DNA of 64,000 bases from Roseiarcus sp963696665. Its GTDB lineage: Bacteria > Pseudomonadota > Alphaproteobacteria > Rhizobiales > Beijerinckiaceae. The notes under the pieces were generated by a model. It was not told where the DNA came from, searched no databases, and worked only from the letters and a program-made list of their open reading frames with translations. A program made the position numbers and the translations under genes. The stretch spans positions 310,001 through 374,000 of the forward strand of contig CAVOLE010000005.1 in assembly GCA_963696665.1 (NCBI GenBank), given 5' to 3'. This document shows, piece after piece, positions 8,174 through 18,251 of this stretch (positions are counted from its first letter, which is position 1; every line of letters starts with the position of its first letter).

Positions 8174-10273
8174 ATGCGTCCCTCGGCTCTCGATCCGCTG
8201 TTCGCGCTGGCGAGCGCCCTGCCGGGGATCGGGCCGAAGAACGCGAAACTCTTCGACCGCCTGCTCGACAAGCCCCAAGGCGCGCGAATTATCGACATCC
8301 TCTTTCACTTGCCGCAGGCAACCGTCGACCGCCGCGCGCGCCCCAAGATCCGCGACGCCGTTCCCGGTACGATCGTCACGATCGAGGCCAAGGTGACTGA
8401 GCACCGCGGACCGCCGAACGCGCGTTCGCGGGCGCCGTTCAAGGTGCTGGTCGAGGACGAGACCGGGGACGTCGAGCTGGTCTTCTTCCTCGCCAATCAT
8501 GAATGGGTGCGGTCACGGCTGCCGGTCGGCGCGACGCGCTGGATTTCCGGCAAGCTCGAGCTCTGGGACGGCCGCCGCCAGATGGTGCATCCCGACCGGG
8601 TGATGAATGCGGAGGAACTCGACCGCCTGCCATCGGTCGAGCCCGTCTATGGGCTGACCGAAGGTCTCTATCAGCGGGGGGTCGCCCGCGCCGCGGAGGG
8701 CGCGCTCAAGCGCCTGCCGCCGATGCCGGAATGGATCAGCGCGAAGACCTTGAGCGATCTGAAATTGTCGAGCTTCACGCAGGCGCTCAGCGCGATGCAC
8801 CGTCCAGAGACTCCCGAAGATGTCGATCCAGCGAGTCCGGCGGCGACGCGGCTTGCCTATGACGAGCTCTTGGCCAACCAGCTGGCGCTTCTGCTCATGC
8901 GCGCGCGCCTGCGCGTTATTCCTGGCCGCGCGCACAAGGGAGAAGGCGCTTTGGCGCGACGCCTCGAGGCCGCCCTGCCCTTTTCCCTGACGCGCGCGCA
9001 GCGCCAGGCGATCGACGACATCCGCGCCGATCTCAGGGCCGAGAAGCGCATGCTGAGGCTCCTGCAGGGCGATGTCGGATCAGGCAAGACCGTGGTTGCG
9101 CTGATGGCGATGGCGGAGGTGGTCGAAGCGGGCAGGCAGGCGGCGATGATGGCGCCGACCGAGATTCTCGCCCGCCAGCACTACGAGCGCATGGCCCCGC
9201 TGGCGGCGAGCGCCGGCTTGCGCATCGCGCTCTTAACTGGCCGCGACAAGGCGGCCGCTCGCCGCGCCTCGCTCGCCGCATTGGCGGAAGGGACCATCGA
9301 CATCGCCGTCGGCACACACGCGCTGTTTCAGGAAAGCGTAGCCTTCGCCGATCTCGGGCTCGCGGTGGTCGACGAGCAGCACCGGTTCGGCGTGCGCCAA
9401 CGCCTTGCGTTGGCTTCCAAGGGCGCGGCGGTCGATCTCCTGGTGATGACGGCGACGCCGATCCCGCGTTCGCTCGTGCTCGCCTATTTCGGCGACATGG
9501 ATGTGTCCGCTTTGCGCGAAAAGCCGCCGGGGCGTAAGCCCATCGATACGCGCATCTTGCCGATCGAACGCCTCGACCAGGTGGTGACGCGCCTCTCGCA
9601 GGCTCTCGCCTCCGGTGCGCGCGCCTACTGGATTTGTCCGTTGGTCGAGGAGAGCGAGACGCTCGACGTCGCCGCGGCGGAAGAGCGCGCCGAAGCGCTC
9701 CGCGCCATCTTCGGCGACGCCGTCGGACTTGCGCATGGACAAATGGCGGGCCCCGAGCGGGACGCGGCGATGGAACGCTTCCAGCGGGGGACAACGACCA
9801 TCCTGGTCGCAACCACGGTGGTCGAGGTCGGCGTCGACGTGCCGGAGGCGACGATCATGATCGTCGAGCACGCCGAACGCTTCGGGCTCGCGCAATTGCA
9901 TCAGTTGCGCGGGCGCGTCGGCCGCGGAGCGGGGCGCTCGTCCTGTCTCTTGCTTTACAAAGGGCCGCTCGGCGAGGCAGCGCGCGCGCGGCTCGAGATC
10001 CTGCGCGAGACCGAGGACGGGTTCCGCATCGCCGAGGAGGATTTGAAGCTGCGCGGCGAAGGCGACGTGCTCGGCGCCCGGCAGGCCGGCGCGCCCGGCT
10101 TTCGTTTCGCCCGGCTCGACATCCATAGCGGCCTCTTGGCGAGGGCGCGGGCTGAGGCGGAAGCCGCGCTCAAGCGCGACGAGCGGCTCAAGGGCGAGGC
10201 GAATCGCGGCCTGAGGCTGCTCCTCTACCTCTTCGAGCGCGACGAGGCCGCTCGGCTGATCGAGGCCGGATGA
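8174..10273 (+). CDS. recG: ATP-dependent DNA helicase RecG
   Basis: Branch-migration helicase that remodels stalled forks and Holliday junctions. The chosen ATG at 8174 (MRPSALDPLF) gives 699 residues, the usual length; an upstream in-frame ATG at 8081 would add 31 low-complexity residues. The wedge/OB domain carries GPPNARSRAPFKV; the helicase core shows Walker A GDVGSGKTV (about 300), motif III TATPIPRS, the Walker B box as DEQHRFG (consensus DEQHRFG/DEQHRFGV), and motif VI QLRGRVGRG. The C-terminal TRG motif region EEDLKLRGEGDVLGARQ is intact. No operon partner is evident. Confidence 0.97.
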   Translation: MRPSALDPLFALASALPGIGPKNAKLFDRLLDKPQGARIIDILFHLPQATVDRRARPKIRDAVPGTIVTIEAKVTEHRGPPNARSRAPFKVLVEDETGDVELVFFLANHEWVRSRLPVGATRWISGKLELWDGRRQMVHPDRVMNAEELDRLPSVEPVYGLTEGLYQRGVARAAEGALKRLPPMPEWISAKTLSDLKLSSFTQALSAMHRPETPEDVDPASPAATRLAYDELLANQLALLLMRARLRVIPGRAHKGEGALARRLEAALPFSLTRAQRQAIDDIRADLRAEKRMLRLLQGDVGSGKTVVALMAMAEVVEAGRQAAMMAPTEILARQHYERMAPLAASAGLRIALLTGRDKAAARRASLAALAEGTIDIAVGTHALFQESVAFADLGLAVVDEQHRFGVRQRLALASKGAAVDLLVMTATPIPRSLVLAYFGDMDVSALREKPPGRKPIDTRILPIERLDQVVTRLSQALASGARAYWICPLVEESETLDVAAAEERAEALRAIFGDAVGLAHGQMAGPERDAAMERFQRGTTTILVATTVVEVGVDVPEATIMIVEHAERFGLAQLHQLRGRVGRGAGRSSCLLLYKGPLGEAARARLEILRETEDGFRIAEEDLKLRGEGDVLGARQAGAPGFRFARLDIHSGLLARARAEAEAALKRDERLKGEANRGLRLLLYLFERDEAARLIEAG

Positions 10274-10474
10274 ACGGACGTTCAGACTAGCGCCTCCTGG
10301 CGATCAAATCCCGGTGATAAGCCGGCCGATGTCATGTTTGTGAAAGACTTAAGGACTTCTGCCCGCTATATAGCCGCACAATGCAGCGACAGGATTTCGA
10401 GGTCGCTGAATCACCTCCCCGTATGTTTGGAACTGATCAAGGAGTGGCGCTGTTTTTGCGCCGAGGCGTCTGAC

Positions 10475-11656
10475 ATGAAAGCAAACCGCGTCCGCGACAT
10501 CGACTTTTGGCGCGGGGCCGTGCTGATCGCGATTCTGATCGATCACATTCCCGGCAACCCGCTCGAAAAGTGGACTCCGAGAAACTACGGCCTTTCGGAC
10601 AGCGCCGAGGCGTTCGTCTTTCTATCCGGTCTGTCGGTCGGCCTCATTTACTTGCCGAGAGCGTTCAAGCACGGCCTCGAGCCGGTCGCTGGCGGATGCC
10701 TCAAGCGAGCGCTCAAGCTTTACGGCGTGCATATCGCGCTCACTCTGGGTGCGCTCGCCGTGTTCGGGGCGGCCTATTGGGCGAGCGGCGTCCCCGATTT
10801 GATCCAAGCGCACGGACGCGCCTTCGTCTTCACTTCGCCAGGCAACGGCCTTTTGGGACTTGCCCTGCTCAGCCATCAGCTCGGCTATTTCAATATCCTG
10901 CCGTTATATATCGTGCTGATGCTGTGGGCGCCGGTCGCGGTCGCGCTCGCGCTGCGCGGCCCTCTCTTGGCTTTGATCGTTTCGGTGGGTCTCTATGCGG
11001 CCGCGCGCGCTTTCGGCCTCAATCTCCCGAATTGGCCGGAGCCGGGCGGCTGGTTCTTCAATCCGATGGCATGGCAACTCGTGTTCACGCTTGGGGTCGT
11101 ATCGGCGATTTTATGGCGCGACGGTCTTCCGCGGCCAGCTCCCTGGCTGGTCACGTTGAGCGCCCTGACGGTCGCTGGCGCAGCGTTGATCGTAACCAAC
11201 GAGGGGGGCCTCGCGCCCGGGCTCCGCGACACGGCCACCGCGCACCTCGACGTCGCCAAGCAGGATCTCGGGCTTGCGCGCCTAACTCACTTCATCGCGT
11301 TGGCTTACCTGATCGCGATGGCGACGACGGCGTTCGGGCGATTCATTGCGCCGGTGGTCCGAGGCGCTTTTGGCAGCGCCGTTCAAAGTCTTGGGCGCAA
11401 CAGTCTGCCCATTTTCGCCGCTGGCTCGATCTTGAGCGCTGGCGGCCAGGCCGCGCTTGCTGCGACTTCCGCTCACGCATCCGCAGGGATTGAACAGTTT
11501 GTCGGACTCGCGTACACGATTGCATCAATCGCCGCCCTGTTCGCCGTCGCCCACTGGATCGAGTGCAGAAAAACGTCCGCCGATATCGCAATTGCCGCCG
11601 CGCAGGCCGCGCGCTTGCGCGTCTCGCGGGCGCTGTCTGCGTCCTCTTCGCCCTGA
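10475..11656 (+). CDS. opgC: OpgC-domain membrane acyltransferase-like protein
   Basis: Polytopic inner-membrane protein with about ten hydrophobic segments, in the OpgC/acyltransferase-3 superfamily, which succinylates or otherwise decorates periplasmic glucans. The start MKANRVRDIDFWRGAVL at 10475 aligns with the family's conserved N-terminus (R-x-x-xIDxxRG); upstream in-frame codons lack similarity. DHIPGN near residue 24 carries the family's catalytic-type Asp-His. No opgGH genes are near. The 3' end overlaps the next gene by 94 bases in another frame, so the two are probably one unit: a membrane acyltransferase with a secreted SGNH hydrolase. The substrate is unknown. Confidence 0.82.
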   Translation: MKANRVRDIDFWRGAVLIAILIDHIPGNPLEKWTPRNYGLSDSAEAFVFLSGLSVGLIYLPRAFKHGLEPVAGGCLKRALKLYGVHIALTLGALAVFGAAYWASGVPDLIQAHGRAFVFTSPGNGLLGLALLSHQLGYFNILPLYIVLMLWAPVAVALALRGPLLALIVSVGLYAAARAFGLNLPNWPEPGGWFFNPMAWQLVFTLGVVSAILWRDGLPRPAPWLVTLSALTVAGAALIVTNEGGLAPGLRDTATAHLDVAKQDLGLARLTHFIALAYLIAMATTAFGRFIAPVVRGAFGSAVQSLGRNSLPIFAAGSILSAGGQAALAATSAHASAGIEQFVGLAYTIASIAALFAVAHWIECRKTSADIAIAAAQAARLRVSRALSASSSP

Positions 11657-12342
11657 GCGCGGCGCACGCCGAAGAGGGTTCATGCCCGAACCAAACGGCG
11701 GCGTTCGAGCCCAATGGCGCCATCCTCGCGTTCCCGAAGGTGCGCGTGGGCTTGCCCAACGACATTCTGGCGATAGGCTCGTCTTCGACCGAAGGCATTG
11801 GGGCCAGTTCGCCAGCCAATAGCTACCCAGCCCGGCTCGAGGCGGAGCTCGAAAAGCAGACGGGCGTCGACTTCGACGTTAAGAATGCCGGAATTGGCGG
11901 CGAATTGGCCGCCAAGACCCTGGAGCGGCTGAAAAGAGCGCTCAAATCCGGCTGGGCTCGACTGGTGATCTGGCAGGTCGGCACAAACGACGCGATCGTC
12001 GGGGTCGACGAGACTTTGTTTCGCGCCACGGTGCAGGCCGGCATTGCCGCCGCGCGCGCCGCAGGCGTTCCGATGATGCTGGTCGGCCCGCAGTTCACCC
12101 TGAAGACTCCCAACCCCATCCGCTACGAGCGCTTCGTCAAGATCGTCGACGACATTGGCGCCGCGGACCATGTGCCGGTGCTGAGCCGCTATACATTCAT
12201 GAAAAGTTGGAGCGCCAAGGGCGCGAAGGCGATCAATCTGCTCTTGTCCGGCGACGGCCTGCACATGAGCGACCTCGGATACCGATGCCTCGCGCATGCT
12301 CTCGCCACGGCGATCGAGGGCGGAGCCGAGGCCAAGCTTTAG
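11563..12342 (+). CDS. Secreted SGNH/GDSL-family hydrolase
   Basis: A 259-residue predicted periplasmic esterase. The GTG at 11563 gives a signal peptide ending ..FALSAAHA near residue 36. SGNH blocks are visible: block I ILAIGSSSTEGIGAS (catalytic Ser, normally GDS, here GSS), block II Gly in KNAGIGGE, block III GTND, and block V DGLHMSDLGY with the Asp-x-x-His pair. The coding region overlaps opgC by 94 bases; start choice is therefore less certain, and a shorter start inside the signal peptide is possible. Its neighbour suggests it works on acyl groups of an envelope glycan (inference). Confidence 0.85.
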   Translation: MQKNVRRYRNCRRAGRALARLAGAVCVLFALSAAHAEEGSCPNQTAAFEPNGAILAFPKVRVGLPNDILAIGSSSTEGIGASSPANSYPARLEAELEKQTGVDFDVKNAGIGGELAAKTLERLKRALKSGWARLVIWQVGTNDAIVGVDETLFRATVQAGIAAARAAGVPMMLVGPQFTLKTPNPIRYERFVKIVDDIGAADHVPVLSRYTFMKSWSAKGAKAINLLLSGDGLHMSDLGYRCLAHALATAIEGGAEAKL

Positions 12343-12375
12343 GTCGCTTCAGGGCGTTCTTAAGGAATCTCAACA

Positions 12376-13365
12376 ATGCGACGGCGTGTTTGGCGGCGCG
12401 GCACGGTCTCGGCCGTCGGGTTCGGCGCCATGAGCTTCGGCGGCTTCTACGGCCCGACGAACGAGGCCTGCTCGATGCGGACGCTGGCGAGGGCGCTCGA
12501 GCTTGGCGTCGATTTCTGGGACACCGCCAACGTCTATGGCGATGGGCTTTGCGAACACGTGATCGGCAAGTTCCTGGCCGAAGACAAAAGCCGCCGCGCT
12601 CGGGTGACGCTCGCGACCAAGTTCGCCATTCGCCGGCGCGACGACGGCTCGCGCTTCTTCGACAATAGCGCGGCCCATATTCGCGACGCTTTCGACAGCT
12701 CGCGGAAGCGGCTCGGCGTCGACCATATTGACCTCTACTATGTGCACCGGGTCGACAAATCGACGCCCATCGAGGATACGGTCGGCGAACTGGCGCGGCT
12801 CGTCAAAGCGGGCGCGATTGGCGCGATCGGGCTTTCCGAGGTCGCGCCCGATACGCTGAGACGCGCTCACGACGTGCACCCGATCGCCGCGGTCCAGTCG
12901 GAATATTCGCTCTGGACGCGCAATCCCGAAATTGGACTCGTTCAGGCCTGCGCGGACTTGGGCGCGATTCTGGTCGCCTTCTCGCCGCTTGCGCGCGCCT
13001 ACTTGGCCGGCGTGTTGCAGGACATCGAGAGCTTCGGCGAGAAGGATTTCCGCCACGCCAATCCGCGTTTCCAGGGCCTCAACTGGCGCCGCAATCGCGA
13101 CCGGCTCAATGCCTTTCTCGCTCTCGCCAAATCATGGGGGCTGAAGCCGGCGACGCTCGCCATCGCTTGGACGCTCGCCAAGGCGCCGCACATCGTGCCG
13201 ATCCCTGGCACGCGCGCCGTCGACCATCTCGAGGAATGCGCTCAGGCGGCGAAGATCGATCTGACCGACGCCCAACTCGCAGAGATCGAGCGCGCGCTGC
13301 CGCTCGGCTTCGCCGCTGGCGAGCGCTATTCCGATCAACAATGGGTCGGAATCCAGAAGTACTGA
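12376..13365 (+). CDS. Aldo/keto reductase
   Basis: Cytoplasmic NADPH-dependent reductase of 329 residues. The catalytic tetrad is complete: Asp49 and Tyr54 in DFWDTANVYG, Lys82 in ATKFAI, and His124 in YYVHRVD. The C-terminal cofactor segment IVPIPGTRAVDHLEE is also present. Similar to AKR13-type YajO/YdjG relatives used for small aldehydes; exact substrate cannot be read from sequence. It stands alone between the SGNH gene and the convergent MscS gene. Confidence 0.92.
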   Translation: MRRRVWRRGTVSAVGFGAMSFGGFYGPTNEACSMRTLARALELGVDFWDTANVYGDGLCEHVIGKFLAEDKSRRARVTLATKFAIRRRDDGSRFFDNSAAHIRDAFDSSRKRLGVDHIDLYYVHRVDKSTPIEDTVGELARLVKAGAIGAIGLSEVAPDTLRRAHDVHPIAAVQSEYSLWTRNPEIGLVQACADLGAILVAFSPLARAYLAGVLQDIESFGEKDFRHANPRFQGLNWRRNRDRLNAFLALAKSWGLKPATLAIAWTLAKAPHIVPIPGTRAVDHLEECAQAAKIDLTDAQLAEIERALPLGFAAGERYSDQQWVGIQKY

Positions 13366-13392
13366 CATCCGTCGGACGGCGGAGTCACCCCG

Positions 13393-15763
13393 TCACTTCG
13401 GCGCGGGCTTCGGGTCCGGCTGGAATGTCCAAGGGACATCCGCCGGCGGGGGCGCGGGATAGGCGATGCGCAGGCCCGCCTCCCGCATTCGGCGCAAAAC
13501 CTCGAAATGGATGTCGCTTCGCGTCCGCTCCGCCTGCTCGATGTCGTCGACAAAGCAGATCAGATTGAACTTGATCGACCAATCGCCGAACTCGGCGAAC
13601 AGGACCGAAGGGGCGGGAATCGCGAGCACCTGATCCTGCGCCTTGGCCGCTGCGATCATGAGGTCGCGCACTTCATCGACGTCGCTTTCGTAGGTGATGT
13701 TGACCGCGATGATGATGCGCCCGACGCGATCGTTATGGACCCAGTTCTTGACGACGCCGCTGACGAAGTTGGAATTGGGAACGATCAAACTGCTGCGGTC
13801 GAAGGTCTCGATCTCGGTCGCGCGGGCGTTGATCGAGCGAACGAATCCCTGATCCGATCCCACCACCACCAGGTCGCCGACGCGGATGGTGCGGTCCCAC
13901 AACAGGATGAGGCCGGAGACGAAATTGTTGGCGATTGTTTGCAGCCCGAAGCCGATACCGACCGACAGGCCGCCGGCGATCCAGGCGATCTTCTGAACGT
14001 CGAGGCCGATCTGCGCGGCGGCCATGAGCGCCGCGACGATGACGCCGATGTAGCCAAAAATCGTCCGGACCGAGTTTCTTGCGCCGGCGTCCAGACGGGT
14101 CTGCGGCAAAAGCCGCGAACCGAGCCAATCCTGGACGAGCCGGGTGAAGAAGACGGCGATGGCGAAGACGACCGCCGCGCCGACCAGCGACGACAATGAC
14201 AGGGTGACGCCGCCGATCGAGAAGCCGAAATAGGCCGAGCGCAGCGCGCCGAACATGTCTTGCGACTGCACGCCCCACGGCCTCAGCACCGCCGCGAACG
14301 CGAGCAGCACCACCACCAGTCGGGCGGCGCCTTGCAGGGTGACGCAGATCTGCGCGAGCAAATTTCGGCGCAGGCCCGCCAGGGCTATCAGACGCGACCC
14401 AATCAGCGCGTCCGGCTTCAAGACGGCCTCGGTTCCGTCCTGAGCGATGATATCGGCGATGGTGAGCGCGGCGCCGATAACGCTGAGGTAAATCGCCTGA
14501 TTGACGAGGAAAGTGGCGAAGGCGACGTAGCCGGTCACCGCGGCCAGGAAGATGATCAACGCCGCCGCCCAGCCCAGCGTCCTGAGCGGCGTCCACGCTT
14601 CGCTTTGCGGCGATCCTTGCGCGCCGGCCGGCTGGGCCCCGAGCTGGCGCAGCGCATAAGACATCGCGATCGCGACGATGACCGCGCCGACGCCGCGTGT
14701 GGCGACCGCGAGATTGAGCGAGGCGGCGGCGTCGGCGACAGGCTCGACCAACCCTTCGACAGCCCAGACCGCCGCAAGCGCCATCGCGAGGCGATAGAGG
14801 ATTCCCGCCGTCCGATCATTGACCGGAACGAGCCTCCAGGGCCTACGCTGGGGGGCGAGCATGCCGCGGCCAAGCGCATTGACGCCGATCAACACGCGCG
14901 CCCCCGCGAACACCGCGTCGATGAGCGCCTGCGTGCTTCGGTCGGTGAGATTGAAGGAATCGAGCGCGCCGGCCAGCACGCCGAGGCCCGCGAGCGGCAG
15001 CGCGGCGTAGATCACAAACGTCCAGGCCGCAGCGAGCGCGCGGCGCAGCCGGCTTGGCGCCGCTTCGCCGAGATCGCGGTAGACGAATTCGACGCGCAAT
15101 CCAGCCAAGCGGAGCAGCGGCCAGCGCCAGCGCGAGCGCGATCGCGGCCATGCCGATCTTCTCAGGCAGCGTCGGCCGCCCCCCGAGCGCGCCGAGCCAG
15201 TTGTCGACAAGATTGCCAACGACCTCGACGTCGACCGGGAGCTCGCGCCTGACAGCCTTCCAAAGCTGCGGGTTGAGAAGGCTCACCGAGCGAGCGAACG
15301 TTCGCTCCGCGAACAATTGACGCCGCGCCTCGCTGATGCGGGTGCTGACGTCGTTGGCTTCCAGCAACATGGCGCGCGCCGCGCGCAAGTTGGCGTCGAG
15401 CCTGTCGTGCCTCTGCTTCTCGTTCTGGAGATCCTTGGCGGCGACGTCCGTCGTGGGCGCCGGTTCGCCCGATTTGGGCGTGAGCTCCTCGAGGCGCTTC
15501 GTCGAGTTTGCGAGGCGAGGCGTCAGGTTGGCGATCGCTCCCTGCAAGGCGAGGGAGAGCGCGTCGCTCTGGGCGCGCAGGTTCTGCAAGCCCGCATCGT
15601 CGAGGTTCTTGTCCCGGAGCGCTGTTTCAATCCCGGTCAGCGCCGCTCGCGTCTGTTCGAGGTCGAGCCGATGGGTTTCCTGGGCGCTCGCTTGGCTAAG
15701 CGCCACGAGGACAAAGGCGAGAACAATCCAGCGCAACAAGCGCAATGCGGAAGTAGGCTTCAT
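13393..15763 (-). CDS. DUF3772 / MscS mechanosensitive channel, one frameshift near 15085
   Basis: Large inner-membrane channel releasing solutes on osmotic downshift. ATG at 15763 starts a signal sequence (MKPTSALRLLRWIVLAFVLV) and a periplasmic coiled-coil/DUF3772 part. The first frame reaches AAAPLGWIARRI, and the second carries on as VYRDLGEAAPSRLRRA into several membrane helices and the MscS pore and beta domain: GLSVGIGFGLQTIANNFVSG, then GDLVVV and the Ser-Asn-rich VPNSNFVSGVVKNW. Span is 3n+1 bases; removing one base near 15085 restores 789 residues. Loss of function is possible but the intact remainder suggests an assembly insertion. Confidence 0.85.
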
Positions 15764-15936
15764 TGCAAGTGAGATCGCCCCCAATAAGTGATTCGGCGCG
15801 CCCCTTTGTCATCCGACCATGGCCGCGCTGCGGCCGCAACCGGGCGCTGACGGAGCGTTCACCTTGGGCAAGGTTAGGGGCTGCGCGCTTGCGCCAGCTT
15901 TGTTAAAGGGGGCCAAAGACCCATGAGGGCCATCTG

Positions 15937-17097
15937 GTGACCGAAACGATTCTGGCCGATTCCTGGCGCAGCAGCGACCCCGCCAACGAACCGGCGCGCC
16001 CGGCCGGCGAACGCGCGCTCGATTGCCTGCTTGCGGCCGGTTTCGAGCGCACCGAGCCGCCGATCCTGCATCCGGCGGCGATCTTTCTCGACATGTCGGG
16101 CGAGGAGGTCCGTCGCCGGCTGTTCCTGACCGCCGACGCCGCGGGCGAGGAGCTATGCCTCAGGCCGGAATATACGATCCCCGTCTGCCGCGCCTATCTG
16201 AGTTCGGACAAAGCCGGCAAAATCGCCGAATATTCCTATCTCGGTCCGGTATTTCGTGCTCGCGCAGGCCAGGGCGGCGAGCAGACCCAGACCGGGCTCG
16301 AGAGCTTCGGACGCCGCGACGCCGAAGCGGCCGATGCGGAAGTGTTCTCGCTCGCCATGGAGGCGGCGACGGCGGCCGGGGGGGCCATGCTCGCGGCGCG
16401 GCTCGGCGACGCCGGCCTGTTCGACGCCATGCTCGATTCGCTGAAAATCCCGGAGCCGTGGCGGCGGCGTCTGCGCCGCGGCGTCGCCCGGGGCTTAAGC
16501 CTCGAAGCCATTTTCAGTCGCCCGAGCCAGAGTGCGCTCGCGCAAGGCGGCGTGCTGGCGGCGCTCGAGAGCGCCGATCACGCCGGCGCAAAGGCCTTGG
16601 TCGAAGACCTTCTCGCGATCGCCGGCATCGACGCGGTCGGCGGGCGCACGGCGAGCGAGATCGCCGACCGCTTTCTGGAGCAGGCGTCGCTGCGGTCTGG
16701 CCCGCCGATCGAACCGGAGAAGCGGGCGGCGCTCGACGCCTTCTTGAGGATCTCCGGCGATCCCGATCAGGCCGCCGTCGAGCTTCGGCGCCTGGCCCAT
16801 TCCGCCGGCCTCGACCTGGACGCGGCTTTGGACGCGTTCGAGCGCCGCAACGGCTTCATCGCCGCCCGCGGCGTCGCGATCGAGGCGACCCGGTTCAGCG
16901 CCGCCTTCGTGCGCGATTTCGACTACTACACCGGCTTCGTGTTCGAGGCCCACGATCCCCATGTGTCCGGCGCGAAGACTGCGCTCGCTGGCGGGCGTTA
17001 CGACGGGCTCGCTCGGCGCCTCGGCGCGAGTGAGGACATTCCCGCGGTCGGCGCCGCGATCAATCTCGACCGGCTTGTGAACGGAGGAGAGCGCTGA
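15937..17097 (+). CDS. hisZ: ATP phosphoribosyltransferase regulatory subunit HisZ
   Basis: Class II tRNA-synthetase-like subunit that regulates HisG at the first step of histidine synthesis. A GTG at 15937 yields 386 residues. Motif-2-like LRPEYTIPVCRAYLS and RARAGQGGEQTQTGLESFG match HisZ, while the anticodon-binding domain of true HisRS is absent. The C-terminal DFDYYTGFVFEAHDP and AGGRYDGLARRLG are characteristic. Stop and next start overlap (TGATG), so hisZ-hisG are co-translated. Confidence 0.93.
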   Translation: MTETILADSWRSSDPANEPARPAGERALDCLLAAGFERTEPPILHPAAIFLDMSGEEVRRRLFLTADAAGEELCLRPEYTIPVCRAYLSSDKAGKIAEYSYLGPVFRARAGQGGEQTQTGLESFGRRDAEAADAEVFSLAMEAATAAGGAMLAARLGDAGLFDAMLDSLKIPEPWRRRLRRGVARGLSLEAIFSRPSQSALAQGGVLAALESADHAGAKALVEDLLAIAGIDAVGGRTASEIADRFLEQASLRSGPPIEPEKRAALDAFLRISGDPDQAAVELRRLAHSAGLDLDAALDAFERRNGFIAARGVAIEATRFSAAFVRDFDYYTGFVFEAHDPHVSGAKTALAGGRYDGLARRLGASEDIPAVGAAINLDRLVNGGER

Positions 17098-18104
17098 TGG
17101 CCGCCGGAAATGGCGCTGAGGCGCCGTTCGTCCTCGCCGTCCCCTCCAAGGGCCGATTGCAGGAAGCCGCCCATGCGTTCTTCGCTCGCGCCGGGCTCGA
17201 ACTCGTGCAGGGCCGGGGAGCGCGCGACTATCGCGGCGCAATCGCTGGCCTGCCGGGCGTCGAAATCGCCTATATCTCGTCAGCCGAGATCGTCGGCCAG
17301 CTCGCGGCGGGCGCAGCGCATTTCGGCGTCGCCGGCGAGGACCTGCTGCGCGAGAAGGCGCTTGACGTCGAGTTGCGGTTCGAGCTCTTGAGCCCGCTGG
17401 GCTTCGGCCACGCCAATGTCGTGGTCGCGGCGCCGAAGGCGTGGATCGATGTGCGCACCATGGCCGATCTCGACGACGTCGCTTCTGCCTATCGCGCCAA
17501 GCGGGGCGAGCGCATGCGGGTCGCCACCAAATACGTCAATCTCACCCGCCGCTTTTTCGCCGAGCATGGCGTCGCCGACTACCGCATCGTGGAAAGCCTT
17601 GGCGCGACCGAAGGCGCGCCCGCTTCCGGCGCGGCGGAGCTCATCGTCGACATAACCACCACCGGCGCGACGCTCGCCGCCAATGCGCTGAAACCCCTCG
17701 ACGACGGGATCATTCTGCGCTCGCAGGCGACGCTCATCGCATCGCTCGCCGCACCGTGGGGCGAGAATGCGAGGCAAGCCGCGCGCGCCATCCTCGCCCG
17801 CATCGCGGCGAGCGAGGAAGCGCGGCAGTCGCGCGAAGTCCGGGCGCGGCTGCCGGGTTCGGCGCATGTCGTGGTCGAGACGGCGGCCGAGCGCTTCGGC
17901 GCGGTCTCGGCGACCGGCGAGGACGTCGATCCGCATGGGCACGTCGCCCTGCATTGCGCCCGCGACAAGGTGGCCGAGCTCGCCGGCTGGCTCCTGAGCA
18001 AGGGCGCCGAGCGAGTCAGCGTCGCCGCGCTCGAACAGACCTTCGCCGCCCGCAACCCGCTTTATGAAGCGCTGGAGAGACGGATCGGCGCGGGCGGGCA
18101 CTGA
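17097..18104 (+). CDS. hisG: ATP phosphoribosyltransferase HisG, with extended C-terminus
   Basis: Makes phosphoribosyl-ATP, the committed step of histidine synthesis. Residues 8-220 form the periplasmic-binding-like catalytic fold: VPSKGRLQEAA, the ATP/PRPP loop and EGAPASGAAELIVDITTTGATL, the PRPP-binding signature. At 335 residues it is about 100 longer than the short HisG that needs HisZ; the tail from about 240 (ending VSVAALEQTF then PLYEAL) resembles the ACT-like domain of long HisG. Both a long HisG and HisZ together is noteworthy, although longer HisG forms do occur in Rhizobiales. Confidence 0.93.
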   Translation: MAAGNGAEAPFVLAVPSKGRLQEAAHAFFARAGLELVQGRGARDYRGAIAGLPGVEIAYISSAEIVGQLAAGAAHFGVAGEDLLREKALDVELRFELLSPLGFGHANVVVAAPKAWIDVRTMADLDDVASAYRAKRGERMRVATKYVNLTRRFFAEHGVADYRIVESLGATEGAPASGAAELIVDITTTGATLAANALKPLDDGIILRSQATLIASLAAPWGENARQAARAILARIAASEEARQSREVRARLPGSAHVVVETAAERFGAVSATGEDVDPHGHVALHCARDKVAELAGWLLSKGAERVSVAALEQTFAARNPLYEALERRIGAGGH

Positions 18105-18251
18105 GCCGCGGTTAAGCTGGATCGCTCGCTTAGGCGCACCAGATTTGGGCGTTGGCGAGAGGTCGTCCCCGACAGTTGTTTTGCCGTCGTTGGCCCTTTT
18201 TTGGTCAGCCACTCGTCGTAACCGTGCGGTTGGCTCTATTGGAGCATACCC

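Noticed and set aside
10427..10455. Second EcfG-like promoter (GGAAC-N17-TGTT) before opgC
   Set aside because: The -10 differs from CGTT and its position relative to the start is too close to be convincing.
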